The translations under genes were made by a program, and so were the position numbers. The notes below the pieces were generated by a model that saw only the letters and a program-made list of their open reading frames with translations, had not been told where the DNA came from and made no database searches. A stretch of DNA of 64,000 bases from Przewalskia tangutica (Eukaryota > Streptophyta > Magnoliopsida > Solanales > Solanaceae): assembly GCA_029844215.1 (NCBI GenBank), contig CM056738.1, forward strand, positions 48,682,388 through 48,746,387, given 5' to 3'. This document shows, in pieces, positions 10,484 through 22,655 of the stretch. The first letter of the stretch is position 1; every line of letters starts with the position of its first letter.

Positions 10484-12117
10484 CCCATTGATTTCAAGAC
10501 TTCTTCATCCACTTAAATGTTTCTAAGTCACAAAATCCCTCCTCCTCGTGTAGCTCGTCCAAATCCCCAACTTTGTGTAGAAAATACTTCAAGTATTGTT
10601 GTATTATCCCAAATACCTTAGCCTAGTATTCCTAGTAGTATTCCAAGTTATTTCAATAACTAAGAGCCCGGAAAAATACTACTTTATTCCTATAGTCGCA
10701 AAAATGAAGCCCTAGAAAAATCTTCATAGCTTAGATGAAGTGTTAAGAGAAGTTGTTTGGAAACTTCTAAGGGTTGCTTGGAGCGGGTTGGAGCGTCAGG
10801 AATTGGAGCTAAACGTTGCTCAGGATCGACTTATATCTTGGATAATTTTGGGCTTATCGAGGTAATGATCTTTATCCCCCTATTGTAATTGGAAATTACA
10901 TGTAGTAGTAGTTAATAATTGAGTATAAGATATATTGGAAGAATCAGTATAAAGAATTGAATCAGATTTACATTGAATTTGTATTCTGATGAGACTTGTA
11001 GTATTATTATGGAGTAGAATTGTACACGTTCGGTTAGACGTGTAACCCCGGGATTGTTGGTTTGGTAGCATGCCTCGTTAGAGGAGGAGTTTTATGTGGT
11101 CATGCGGGGAGGTCTTCCGAATTTTCCGTGGAATAAGGAATCTTGTATCTAAAATTATTCTACGAAGAAATCTAGAGGTTGATAGACGTTTTGTGGCCTT
11201 TATAGGTTGAAGTACTACGAGTAGCGTATTCTACTTGAAGGATGGAAAAGGCGAGCAAGGTTAGAGTACTTTGGAGCGTTTTGCTAATTGTCGATAATCG
11301 TCACGAGGTATGTGAACCTCTTCCTATCCTTTCTAGCATGATATTTGTGAAATATATTTAGTGCGGTAGACGCACGTGTGTTTAAAGGAAATTGATTTTC
11401 CTTTTGTGTCCTTGACTTGATTTCAAAGTTAGGTGACTTGTTATGAAATATTAAGGACTTGAATTATGTTAAAAAGTTGTAAAACCTCACTCATGAGTAA
11501 TGGGTGTGTGGTCTTTCAAAGAATAAAGTTATCTTAATTTCGAAAATAAGAATGGTTTTATCATTGGATTTAAAATGATAACTTGACTTATAAACAACTT
11601 GATTTTGGGAAAGGAGAAGTAACTTGATAGGTTACTTGTTTTTAAAAGAGTAAGACCCTTGGTTTAAAAAAGTATATTGCTACTTGACTTTTAAAGGAAA
11701 AGTGCCTTTGTTTTAAAAGAAGGTATGGAAATTGTTTTGGTTTTACTTTGATGTCGTTTGACTTGAGTTTTAAATAATAAGAATCTTGAAGTATTTCAAA
11801 AGAGTTATTAACCATTTTTTAAAGAAAAGAAATACTTGGTTTCAAAAGCTTAAGTGTTATACTAGCTTTATGGGAAGTTAGGTATAACGACTTAAGGAAG
11901 ATAGAAAGAACGGTTTACTTATTTGTTTATGAAAGTCTTGTATTGATTCTGGAAAGTGTAGTAAGATGGTTTGATAAGTAAACATGTTAGGATGCTACGT
12001 GTGTTAGTGCCTTGTGATGTTTGTGTAAAGGGGTTTCCCTTGTTGTGCTTATGTTGTTTAACGATAAGCCGTTATGTTAGTATTGTACCACTCACTCTTG
12101 ACATGATATACCGGGTT

Positions 12118-12325
12118 AGCGCCCCGTCGAGGATGCCTCACGCGGTCCAGGATCTATGCGAGCTACGAGAGTTCCAGGTTAGTGTGCGGGGAATACCTCA
12201 TGCGGTCTATGTGGCCATGCGGACTACGAGAGTCCAGGACGATGCCGAGGAGTAGCTACCCTCGATGCGAGGAATACCTCATGCGGGCCTAGGTGGCCTA
12301 TGCGGAGCTGCGGTAAGTTCCAGGA
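12118..12325 (+). repeat. Minisatellite-like segment in solo LTR S
   Basis: About three imperfect units of about 80 bases built from GAGGAATACCTCATGCGG and TACGAGAGTTCCAGG. Related motifs sit at the same relative place, on the minus strand, in C (46985-47100) and G (63260-63490). Confidence 0.6.
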
Positions 12326-14190
12326 TTTGACGCACACATTGATACGGAGGGCGAGTGGCGGCCGATCATGTGGCGCGGTCTAGAAAGACCTCGTGATACA
12401 GTTTTATAGCATTGTTGGTACTGTGGGTTTTAGTAGTCGGCTATGCCTTCGTACTTACCCCGTACAGTTTTATTATGACACAGGTGGGACCTGGTGTTCA
12501 TGTGTATTCCTTGGGTGTTTTTATATCATGGACTGCCGGCAGTGAGGAAGGAATTCCACGGGCATGATTGATATTGTGGGCATGAGACCCATAGTTATAT
12601 TTGAGTGATGACTTTAAGGGCGTGAGTCCCTGACTTGACATGACTGCTTACATATTGTGTATCGTAAATTGGTTATCATATATGTCTTCTGTTTTATATA
12701 GACTATTATGATTTCATTTACAGTATTTTCAGTTTCACATACTTGGTACCTGTTGTACTGACCTCCTTCGGGGGGCTGCGTTCATGCCGCAGGTAGAGGT
12801 ACACCAGTTGTTGATCCTCGCTCATAGGGTCACAGTTCAGCGTTTTGGGAAGCTCCGTGTCTCCGGAGGCTTATCTTTGGTATAGTCCCCTGTCGTTGTA
12901 GGTACTTACATTCAGGGGTATGGCGGGGCCCTGTCCCGCCATTGTTGTTATAACATTCTTAGAGGTCTGTAGTACTGTTGTGGGCAGGGTTTGTAAAAGG
13001 GATGTAACTGTTCAAGTTTTTATATATGTATGCCGAAAGGCAACTTTTCTCAGATAAACTGTTTCTCACTTCATATTGTTTCATGTCTTGTTTTATATTC
13101 CGCTGGTTACTCTGATGTATGTCTACTTGGGTGCCCGGGTAAGGCACCAGTCACGGGCCCGGGTTCGGGTCGTGACATATAGCTACAACAATAAGTAATC
13201 TTAATTACTAAAACGACAAGAATTTTACCTTTACAAGCCCTTATAATTTCCAAGATTCAATGTCGATCCTTAACAATTCTTAGCTCATTTCCTTTACGCT
13301 CCAATCCGCTATTTGAAGCCTTTAGAAGTTCACAACCAACTTCTCTTCTATTTCCAATCCAAAACTAGGAAAACTACTTAGGTTTTCGCCTTGCGACTAA
13401 CGTGAAAACGTCGTTTTTCCGAAATCTTTCTATTGAGATATCCTTACAATACCCTTAGGGACCTAGGGTTAAGATCTGGTGATATAACACAGGGTCTTCC
13501 AAAAGTAGAACAGGTGTTAGAAGTGCGTTCGATTGATTCAATATCCATACTTTATCGGAAAAAGTCTTGTGAATAATGGATCAAAACTACAAAATTTTTG
13601 TGTGGATAATACACTAAAGCCGAGAGCTCAATGTTGAAGAACAAGGTGTTGTGATTTTTTTCTAAGTGTTAAAAGAGCTAGTCTTGCACTAGTTGTGTAT
13701 ATATAATACAATGGATGGCTTAGATTGCAACACTTGAGTGGCTAGGATGAGAGTAATTAATTAATTGGTCAAGTGGACAAGTTGACTAGTCAATAAACTC
13801 AAGCTTTGAAGACTTATCTTCCTTGATGGTCAATGACCATTTTACCCTAGTAATAATTTCGTCCAAGACCCTTGTGGGGGGTTCCACATGTCGCCCTCCC
13901 ATTCGTCCATAAAATTTCGTAACCCTCGTGGGCCCCACAAAACGTAAAAATTCCTCGGGTGGGCCCCACATGACCAAATCCGTAAAAATAAATTTTCATA
14001 ATGTTAATAAGTTCCATACTCTTCAAATAATGCATTTTGAGAATATAAGTCTCCTCAACGAACATTTTTCCTTTCCGACGTTCGGAAGATTTTCCGTCGG
14101 AAAAACAATTCTTCCTTTCGTACCAATTTCAAGTCTTGTGTTCCTTACGTACATTCTCTTAAACATGTCCTTGAATTACTGGGTGTAACA

Positions 14191-14226
14191 TTCTTCCCCC
14201 CTTAGAAACATTCGTCCCCGAGTGTT
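14191..14226 (-). other. Polypurine tract and palindrome of element A
   Basis: The plus strand reads TTCTTCCCCCCTTA at 14191-14204, which on the element's strand is a polypurine tract touching the 3' LTR. Next to it (14207-14226) is an inverted repeat AACATTCG ... CGAGTGTT with a 4-base centre, one mismatch from the perfect version in B and D. Confidence 0.75.
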
Positions 14227-15594
14227 CTTTCGGAGTCCAATCTAATTAGATAGCGACATAGTCTCCTTTTACTACACCATTCATACAACATATGCCACCC
14301 ATGGCAAAATAACAATACTTATACTAAAATGTCAACCTTGGCACTCACGAAGCCACCTAGTCCATACTCATAATGACCTTAAAGTCTGTCATAAACATCT
14401 CTACTAGGTTTACTAGGGTCTGACGACTGTATCATCACCGGGCAAATCTCATATACCCGCTCAGCTACCACACGGGTGTAGTTTCCTCGAAAGGTTCTTA
14501 TAGATTCAGGCTCTATTCCTTTACACTTGGTTGCCATCTTCCTTACTGGTCGTACTCTTTCCGTACTTCCAACTCATACTAGCATACATACATAACTTCC
14601 ATACCGATTCTGGCCCCCAATATTTTGGAGTCACTCTTTTAAACAACATAAGGCCATCTCCGGCTTTCACGACCTGGTTCCGGTGGAACGCGTCCACGAA
14701 CCCGTAAAACAATTAACTAGACTTGGGCCTTGCACCCTCGTGACCCTGTCACGTAGGGGAACTACTACCAACTGATCCCACTCCATTTCAGGCTATGGGG
14801 CGACCCGCACAGGTCTCACCGCCCCAGTCGCAGTCGCTTAACTCTTATTCTTGGTCTATAATAAATCTTTCTACCCGAGAAGACCTTGTACATCTAAGGT
14901 CTCGTGATCATCAATATTCTTAGGCTCGCATTTCCATGCTCCAAGCCTACCTTACCGATCCCAAGATGTGGTACAAAACTTCTCATAATACCATAATCGT
15001 GTCGTCTTGATCACAACAACCCTTACTTACTCTATACGGATCTCATCCGCATAATCCTCTTTACGCATACCACGTAGCTTAATCTATTAACACGACATTC
15101 CATTAAGTTTCTTAACATGACTTCTTAAGGGTCCACCGCTTATCGATCGTTCATCCTTTCCCAATTATCCCAGAATAAAACATAATACCTTGGCGAGAAT
15201 TCATTAACTGTTCCATACCTTCCCGGTATCTAGTTAGTCTTTACCAACTCTTGGTAATCTACAATCATTCTAGGCAACACGCGTCTGACCCTCATACATA
15301 ATTCTGTATAGCTGTATGTCACAATACCAACTATACTACAATCATTACCAACCTAGATACGCAATCCACATAGTCCTTCCTGGGTCACTGCTGCCTTTCT
15401 CGTAGCTGCAATCAACATAACTCGTTAGGGAGAGACGACCCTAATAACACAGCTCTATCGCACGATCTCAGAGTGAGAAGAATGGAAACCAATCCTAAAT
15501 GTCCTGCAGCCTCCTGATTATAGATGTGGTGCAAAACACACCGCTAATCAAGACTCTACTAGACACGGTCTGTAGACACTTTCCGAGGACTAAC
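14205..15594 (-). other. Non-coding interior of element A, gag deleted
   Basis: From the PBS inwards, the minus strand matches the leader of B and D, then the first codons of gag (an AAGGCAGCAG stretch near 15400). It then goes straight into sequence without family features. The part at 14640-14800 is homologous to the conserved 3' block of B (33830-33960) and D (61550-61680). Protease, reverse transcriptase and integrase are absent. Confidence 0.7.
14596..14775 (+). pseudogene. Conserved antisense frame, copy in element A
   Basis: The frame is antisense to the element and open from 14596 to the stop at 14773. Its core AISGFHDL, VERVHE, then RLGPCTLVTL matches the antisense frames in B (33992-33603) and D (61767-61534). 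It is shorter than in B and has lost the C-terminal part after GTTTN. Product unknown; see the finding on the antisense frame. Confidence 0.5.
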
Positions 15595-15607
15595 TGCTCT
15601 GATACCA
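15595..15607 (-). other. Primer binding site of element A, tRNA-iMet type
   Basis: On the element's strand this is TGGTATCAGAGCA, complementary to the 3' end of plant initiator Met tRNA, four bases (AAAG) from the 5' LTR end at 15612. Confidence 0.85.
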
Positions 15608-16280
15608 CTTTTGTCACGACCACCGGGCGCGGCGGTGCCTACCAGGCACCCTTCTAATCAGAAAACGTAACAAACTGCGGAAGATAAATAACACTCTTTT
15701 TTTTTCTTTTATCAAAAACTAAGGCCAAGCGATAAGGCGCCATAACATAAAATTACGAAAGTCTACATGCTTAACAATGTAAAAACAACTCTAGCCAGTC
15801 CAGCTCACAGATGAATACAGACCTCTAAGATTTAAACAAATACTATGATGGGACAAGGCCCCGCCGTACCCCTGTATATACATAACCATGACGACAAGTT
15901 CCGAAACATTGGAGCTATCTCAAAATGCTGAACCAGGATCCTAAGCTCGCGGATCCACAACTGTGTACCTAAACCTGCGGACATGAACGCAGCCCCGAAG
16001 AAATTCGATAACAACAGTCGAATATGGAACGGAAAATAAGGTACAGTAAACAAATCATAACTGTACAAAAGAATGACAGGGGCAAGTATAAAAAGGGTAA
16101 ATACCAGATCCTACCGTGTCATTACCATATCGTGAACTTAATCGTACCTTATTATCTTTTCCCATTTTTTCATAAAAGTTATAGTAACATTCTTACGTAC
16201 ATGCTCAGGAAAAACCGTCAAGTTCATTTCCATATAACTTACTTACCTTGCATAACATAATCCGGCCCTTTATGGAGGGA

Positions 16281-16724
16281 CGCCTATACTGCCCGGCCCA
16301 ATCTGGGACGCGATAAAGTCACATAGTCTGCCCATAAAGGTATACTGCCCGGCCCATTCCTGGGACGCGATAAAGTCACATAGCCTGTCCATAAAGGTAT
16401 ACTGCCCGGCCCATTTCTGGGACGCGATAATGTCATATAGTATGCCCATAAAGGTATACTGCCCGGCCCATTTCTGGGACGCGATAATGTCATATAGTCT
16501 GCCCATAAAGGTATACTGCCCGACCCATTTCTGGGACGCGATAATGTCATATAGTCTGCCATATAGGTATACTGCCTGGCCCATTTCTGGGACGCGATAA
16601 TGTCATATAGTCTTCCCATAAAGGTATATTGCCCGGCCCATTTCTGGGACGCGATAATGTCATATAGTCTGCCCATAAAGGTATACTGCCCGACCCATTT
16701 CTGGGACGCGATAAAGTCATATAA
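16281..16724 (-). repeat. 57-bp tandem repeat array in A 5' LTR (8 units)
   Basis: Same unit as at 7842-8270, with starts near 16285, 16341, 16398, 16455 and 16512. One unit near 16555 is shortened by a few bases. There is one more unit than in the sister LTR. Confidence 0.9.
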
Positions 16725-17968
16725 AATCCGGGAATTTAACCCAACGTACTACGTACCTATACTCCTTTAGAATGACTCTTTTTCAAATGAAACTTCCAAG
16801 ATACTAACAACCGTAGTATCAAGTCATATCTACTTTTCAAGACAAGTCACAATACCTTTTGAGAAATACATTTACCGGCTTCTAAATCAAGTGACTTCTT
16901 TCTTAAAAACCTTAAGCAATTGGTACCTTTAAAACAATTTGCCCTTCTTTATTTCAAATCATTTCTTTGCTTACATTACTGAAGAAAACCATTCTTTTAA
17001 TCTTCCATAAAGTTGTTATAACCAAATTCTCATAAAGCCGTTATAACTCTTTATGTCTTAGACAAATTCATTCCTTTTATAACCAAGAGACTTATACTTT
17101 CAAATCAAATCACATAGCTTTCAAAATACTTCAAGTCTCTTAACTTTTAAGAAAACAAGTTTCTTAACTTTAGAATAGCAAGAAATCAATACTTTCCAAA
17201 TCAAGTATTCTATACTTTTAAATCAATTCATTTCTTCCTTTAATAATCAAGTCCCATAACATGAAAAAAATAAAGTCCCTTAACCTTTTAAAAATTTGAG
17301 GTTCATTGTCTTAAAACTTCATACGTAAATTCTTATAAATTAAGTAACATATACTTTGGTGCGTTGTGAATAGGTTATACTTATTTATAACAATCTTAAT
17401 CAAGTAGCCATGATCTAGAAAATGTAATACAATTTTGTCTTATCTTAGCTTCTATGCAGATGGAGAATTCTACTCATTTTAACTTAATTGATTGTCATTA
17501 CATTTTCCTTTATTAACGCTGCAGTGGCTTGTTCGATACTTATTCTCATTTGTGTCGTAACTTAGCCAAGTCAACTTGGCTCCAAATACCTCCTAACGAC
17601 TCTTACCAACATCCCCCATAAGACTTGGTAAAAACTTATGATAACTTAGACATAACCTTTACGTAGAGTAATCAACATACATACCTCTTAACTTCTAAGA
17701 GTAGAAGGAATCATGAAATAGTACCACATGTATATTCCATACATAGAATCATGTCAAAAGAAGGGAGAGGTTCACATACCTCGCGACGATTATCGACAAT
17801 TAGCAAAATGCTCCGAAGTACTTCAACCTTGATAGCTATTCCATCCTTCAAGTAGAATACGCTATACTTAGTAATTCAACCTATAATGGCCATAATACAT
17901 CCATTAACCTCTAGCTTCGAACGTAGAATATTCTAAGTGCAAAGTCACTAAATTCTACGGAAAATCGG

Positions 17969-17989
17969 ACATCACTTCCTTTTTTTTTT
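17969..17989 (-). repeat. LINE target-site duplication and poly(A) end
   Basis: ACATCACTTCCTTT (17969-17982) is the duplicated target, repeated as ACAGCACTTCCTTT at 24747-24760 with one mismatch. The T run that follows (to 17989) is the poly(A) tail of the minus-strand LINE. Confidence 0.85.
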
Positions 17990-18107
17990 AGGTAAATGCA
18001 AATATTATTACTAATAACGAAAAGAAAAGTGGCTACAATCAGTCGTTGAGGTATCTCAAGCCTCAACGTAAAGTAAACAAGAAGTGAGGGAGGGGAGGGG
18101 TGGTCAC

Positions 18108-19170
18108 TCAAATGGTGCCATTACAAGAGGGGATAAAATCATAGAGAACTCTATAAGATGTTGTTTTGATTCTTGCAATGACCTCTTCTGCCGGAAAGCT
18201 TGTGCCTTCAAAGAGCAATGTGTTTCTTGCCCTCCAAATCTCAAAGACCACTATGCAAAAAGTAAGCAAAATAGCTTTGGCTCGAATGCTTGTCCCGCGG
18301 TGATCTTTCTTAATACACTTAAGGGAGCTTTCAACAGTTGTCATCGCTCTTCTAATGCCCAACCAATCTTTTATGTGCTTCCAAATCATGTGTGTGTAGG
18401 GGCAAGTAAAGAAGAGGTGTTCCCTTGTTTCATTAGCTTTCTTGCAGAACCCGCAAGACTTATCCTCCAAGTTGAGATATGAAAGAGTATCCTTTGTAGC
18501 TAGCCGCTTTCTGCAATTTAGCCACACAGTGAAAGAGAATTTGGGAGGAATGAAGCCTTTCCAAATTTGTGACATCCAAGGCTTTTTAACTTGCGGAGTG
18601 CGCAAAATATCATACACTAGGCTTGAATCAAATTTACCATTGGTACAACACTTTGTAAAGCCCTCAATAGCATTACCATGGCTACCAAAGATAGAAACAA
18701 ATTTGTCGCGAATTCCACAAATCTTTTTGAGTAAGGGGGAGTCCCTAGGACGTACCTCATAGTCCCAAATTGTATTACCTCTCAAATAGTGGCTATTGAT
18801 CCATTGGACCCATAGAGAATCAACATCCATGTGAGTTTGCCAAATAGTCCTGGATAGCAAGGCATGATTCCATTCCTTGATGTTCATTAGACCCAAGCCA
18901 CATTCAGTTTGAGGCAAGCAAATGATATCTCAAGCGACTCTTGGTGGTTTCCCTCCCCATAAGAACTGAATACAAGCAGACCGTACCTTGTTGATAATAG
19001 TGGCCGGATAGGAAGTGCCCGGAACCAAAAGCTCTCAACCCCTTGGACAACCGACTTGATAAGTTCCACTTGCGCGTAAGAAAGAGTGTGATGTCCCCAT
19101 TTCGAATGTAATTCAAAATTGCACTAGTGAATGGAGCAAATTGGTCCACCGAGACTGAAATTGGGGACAA
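18108..19170 (-). pseudogene. LINE ORF2 C-terminal part with zf-RVT domain
   Basis: The frames 19170-18904 and 18917-18108 are successive pieces of ORF2 separated by a frameshift near 18910. The second (269 codons) starts in the GLGLMNIKEWN segment typical of plant L1 elements. It carries the zinc-finger-like zf-RVT pattern CGFC, then E..HLFFTCPY and W, and ends soon after an IWRARN-type stretch. The domain is thought to help bind the element's RNA. No RNase H domain follows, as in many plant L1 elements. Confidence 0.85.
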
Positions 19171-19225
19171 AGGATCCCCAGTATCGTCTGGAAAGCTACC
19201 AATGGCGAATCCACTCTGGACAATA

Positions 19226-20382
19226 TCAATTCACGACAAGAATATGCATTCCCGCTAAGTAGACAGAGGATTTGGACGGGTTAAGAGTTAGCCTAGAGGC
19301 AGCCTCCAACTCTTCCAGACAATTCATAAGAATCCCAACTGAAGATATATCTCCTTTGGCAAAGAGCATGAGGTCATCCGCAAAAGCAAGATGAGTAATG
19401 CCCAAATTCTTGCACTTTGGAAAATATGAGAAAGCTCTTGCCTCAGCCTTCATTTTAAGCAGCCTTGAGAGGTATTCCATGCATAAGATAAAGAGAGTAG
19501 GGGACATAGGATCACCTTGTCTAAGGTCGCGCTTACCTTTGAAGTATCCATGTAGCTCACCGTTGATAGAGAGGGAGAAGGAGGTTGAGCTAACACATTC
19601 CATGATCCAACTTATAAATCTGTCTGGAAATTTTAGACTTCTTAGTACCAATTCGAGGAAACTCCAAGAGACTGTATCAAATGCTTTCCGAAGGTCCACC
19701 ATAAGCATACATCTTGGTGAGACTCTGGCTCTATTAAATCCTCTCACAAGCTCTTGTGCCACATATACGTTGTCCATCATGTTTCTTCCTTTCACAAAAG
19801 CCCCTTGGGATTTGTCAATGAGAGAATGAAGGATCAATGCCATTCTGTTAGCTAGAATCTTTGTGATGATCTTATAGACCACATTAGTCAATCCGATGGG
19901 CCTGAAATCATTTACCTTAGGATCATGATCAGTCTTTGGTAGTAGGGTAATGATGGTATGATTCACCTGCTTCAAAAGAACTCCAGTAGAGAAGAACTCT
20001 TGGACACTTCTTACAACATCATGGCCCACATCTCTCCATCTATTCTTGAAGAAGGCAGCCGAATAACCATCCGGTCCAGGTGCCTTGTCATTGCCTATAT
20101 CAGAAAGAGCTTCCCAAATCTCCTTTGGGGTGATGAAATGCAAAAGTTGTAATCTCTCCTCTTCACTTAGCTTCGGGCCATAGTTGAACACTTCAGGATC
20201 AAAGTTGGTAGTGGATCCGAAGTACCTAATAGATCTTTGTAAAATTCAACAAGCAACTTCCTAACTTTCCGTGATGTAGTGATAGTACCATTAGCTTTAA
20301 CAAGAAAGTTAATTGAGTTCCTGACATTACTCCTCTTGATCAAGCTATGAAAGTATTTGGAGCATCTATCACTTCCAATCAA
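19226..20382 (-). pseudogene. LINE ORF2 reverse transcriptase
   Basis: Frame 20382-20167 has the SRxKYFHxLIKR-like linker that precedes RT, and the frame shifts near 20180 into 20191-19226. That 321-codon piece has the RT blocks in order: DKAPGPDGY (about residues 34-42), DFRPIGL, KGRNMMDNV, MVDLRKAFDTVSW, LRQGDPMSPTLF and the catalytic FADD (LAFADDLMLFAKG). The enzyme copies the LINE RNA at the nicked target. The catalytic residues are kept, and the loss of function comes from frameshifts on both sides. Confidence 0.92.
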
Positions 20383-21438
20383 GTGTTTCTGTCTTGACTT
20401 CTGCCTTATGAAGTGTCTTTCTGCTTCGATGGGTGTTTGCTCTAGCTCTTGAGGACTTAACCTTGGCTTTTAGCTCCTCATCAAAGGGATTTTCCATGTG
20501 TGCATTGATGGCCTCCTTAAACTCCATGTTTTCCCCTTTTGCTCTTTGTTCAATACCCTCAAAGTCACTTATGTTCAATGCCCTTAATGGTTGCTTTAAG
20601 GCTTTCAATTTTGAGGCAAGGACAAATTGAGCAGTTCCCAATATGTCTTGTCTCCAACATGAAGTCAATATGTGCTCAAAGTTGGGTGAAAGCCACATAT
20701 TCATGAACTTGAAAGGGCGCTTCCCAACATTATAGGATGCAATAACCGTGGCTATTACAGGACAGTGGTCCGAGACAGGTTCCATAGGCATGAAATTGGC
20801 CGTGCATTCCAGGGTCAAATCACTCCAATTTTGATTCATCAACACTCTATCAAGCTTGGACCAAATCGAACCATTTGTCCAAGTGTAGAAGGAACCGGAA
20901 GAAGGAGCGTCTTCTAATCCATGAGAAATCCCGAATTACTAAGATCCCTAAGTGCATAAGGCGTGAGAGGAGGACCCCCCACCTTATCATTAGGGTTGCA
21001 ATAAGTGTTGAAATCTCCCATAATCATCCAAGGCTTAGTGATGCCAATGCCCAAGTGAGTAAGGTGATGCCAAAGCTTCCTTCTATCCGAGATGCTATAA
21101 ACTGGGTACACAAATGTGGCAAGGAAGGACACTTGTGTTATATTGCAACTTGCCTGGACATGGATATGCTGAGAGTCCATACCAAGCACTTCGCAACAAA
21201 CCCTAGAGGGATCCCAAAGTAATAGCATTCTTCCGCCTCCAATGAATTCCAAATTTGAGCAAAACTTCCAAGCTTTGAATCTTTGAGTAGAAAGATTGTC
21301 GCTCGGCGAAAGTTTAGTTTCCAATAGACAAATCATAGCCGCGTCATGCTGTTTTGTGATACTACACACTATAGCTTGTGTGGCTGCCTTATCCCTTTGT
21401 CCGCAAATACCACGGACATTCCAACAAAGTATTTTCAT
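20369..21438 (-). pseudogene. LINE ORF2 AP-type endonuclease
   Basis: ORF2 starts at 21438 with WNVRG at residues 7-11, then LLETK (catalytic Glu) and MGDFN (catalytic Asp and Asn). The frame stops at 20914. The rest is in 20845-20369, with the final motif SDHCPV (catalytic Asp and His), so a frameshift lies between about 20910 and 20850. The enzyme nicks target DNA to prime reverse transcription. All key residues are present in the two pieces. Confidence 0.9.
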
Positions 21439-21533
21439 TAGGAAACAAAGGAGGTTTTGTTAGCACCTCCGCGCTTGGCTGCCTTCGCTTTCCCACTGCT
21501 TTTCGGCCCATTCTTTTTTGACAAAACTTCTTT

Positions 21534-22565
21534 TCATCCATCATCTTTGTTGCTGGAAGCCATAGCTTGAGATTCAGCCAAGCTATGTTCCCCACGTTCA
21601 AAGGTAACGTTGTGTGACACAATTTGAGCCTTTTCCGTAGCACCCTTGTATGTATCTCCATCCAATGAAGGTTGCGGCTTCAAAGGCATCTCAGAATCAG
21701 AATGTTTTGACTCACAACTTATCCTAACATGTTGTGCACTTCCATGGTGAGAATTAGGCAGTGAGGACCTTGCTTGAGAATCCCGCAAACATGGTGGGCC
21801 AGAATGACCCAAAATCGGAGGACCCGCGTCATGTGATGCTTCTCCCAAACTTCCGGTACCAGGAGGTGTTGTGTGCTCACTTTCTTCAATGTCCATCAAG
21901 TTATTAGCATCTACGGGATGTTGAGAAGTTGGTGGATGAGGGGGAGGAGGGTTAGTTCCACCCGTACCTCTGTTGACCTCCAAACAAGTAGAATCTTCCT
22001 TATTGTTAGGGGGTACCTCAGTATTGCGTTTTTTTGGAGCTTCCTTATTGTTGTCATCATCCCTCAGCTTCCTACACTTCAAATGGTTGTGCCCAAAAGC
22101 CGCACAATGATAGCAAAAGTCCGGGTAATTCTCATAGTTTACCCTTTGAGTATACCTTCTGTTATCGGGGAGTTTGACGACAAAATCCATTATTGGCTCC
22201 TTGCTAACATCCACTTCCACTAGAACTCTTGCATAGTCCATTTTAGACCTTTCCTTAGTATATTGGTCCGTGTAAAGAGGTTTTCCTACACGTGAAACAA
22301 TCTTACTAAGGCCCGTTGCACTCCAAATAGAAAGGGGAATGTCCGGAAAAGTGACCCAAATAGGAATGTCCATGAATAAGTCATCCGTTATTAGAACTCC
22401 TTTATTGATAGCCTTGAGCATCATAGTTTTCCCGTAGACCATATAAGGGCCTCCGTGAAGTACATTAGTGCGATCCTCCTCCGTCATGAATTTGAACACT
22501 GTCCAGCCTTTGCCATATGGTATAATACGGCATTTAACTCCCCATCCTTTCACAATGGTATTCAA
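21534..22565 (-). pseudogene. LINE ORF1 C-terminal part: DUF4283-like domain and CCHC knuckle
   Basis: 343 codons. Residues about 1-110 resemble the DUF4283 domain found in plant L1 ORF1 and related gene relics (GGPYMV, then PIWV and SATGLSKI). A CCHC knuckle follows at about residue 150 (FCYHCAAFGHNHLKC), then a low-complexity Pro/Ser/His-rich tail. ORF1 binds the element's RNA. The apparent Met start is internal to the domain: the true start is upstream, with a frameshift near 22570-22660. Confidence 0.85.
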
Positions 22566-22655
22566 TGCTTCTCTTCCCTGAAAGGACCGTGAAGCAACCT
22601 ATTAGGCAATAGCCCCATGTTTCTATGAAAGGAACTTCATCTTCAACTTCTATAT

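Larger units (their letters stand above)
9949..13177 (+). mobile_element. Solo LTR S (3,229 bp) inside the A 3' LTR
   Basis: It starts TGTTACACCCCGTAG and ends GGGTCGTGACA. It is flanked by CATAG (9944-9948) and TATAG (13178-13182), a 5-bp duplication with one change. The uninterrupted site is visible in the other A LTR near 25180 (CCATAGCTACAACA), which proves the insertion. There is no PBS or interior, so the element was reduced to one LTR by recombination. It is related to the LTRs of B and D, sharing the start, TATA box, leader and the terminal ~500 bases. Confidence 0.92.
7179..14190 (-). repeat. 3' LTR of element A (split by solo LTR S)
   Basis: It starts (plus strand) TGTCACGACC and ends GGGTGTAACA; 9949-13177 is inserted. 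The parts outside S match the 5' LTR of A (15612-26101 minus the LINE) closely along their whole length. The 57-bp repeat array has 7 units here and 8 in the other LTR. Confidence 0.9.

Noticed and set aside
18442..18762. Plus-strand frames inside the LINE (also 19398-19829, 20875-21222, 21873-22223)
   Set aside because: Antisense shadows of LINE ORF1 and ORF2, which carry clear catalytic motifs on the minus strand.
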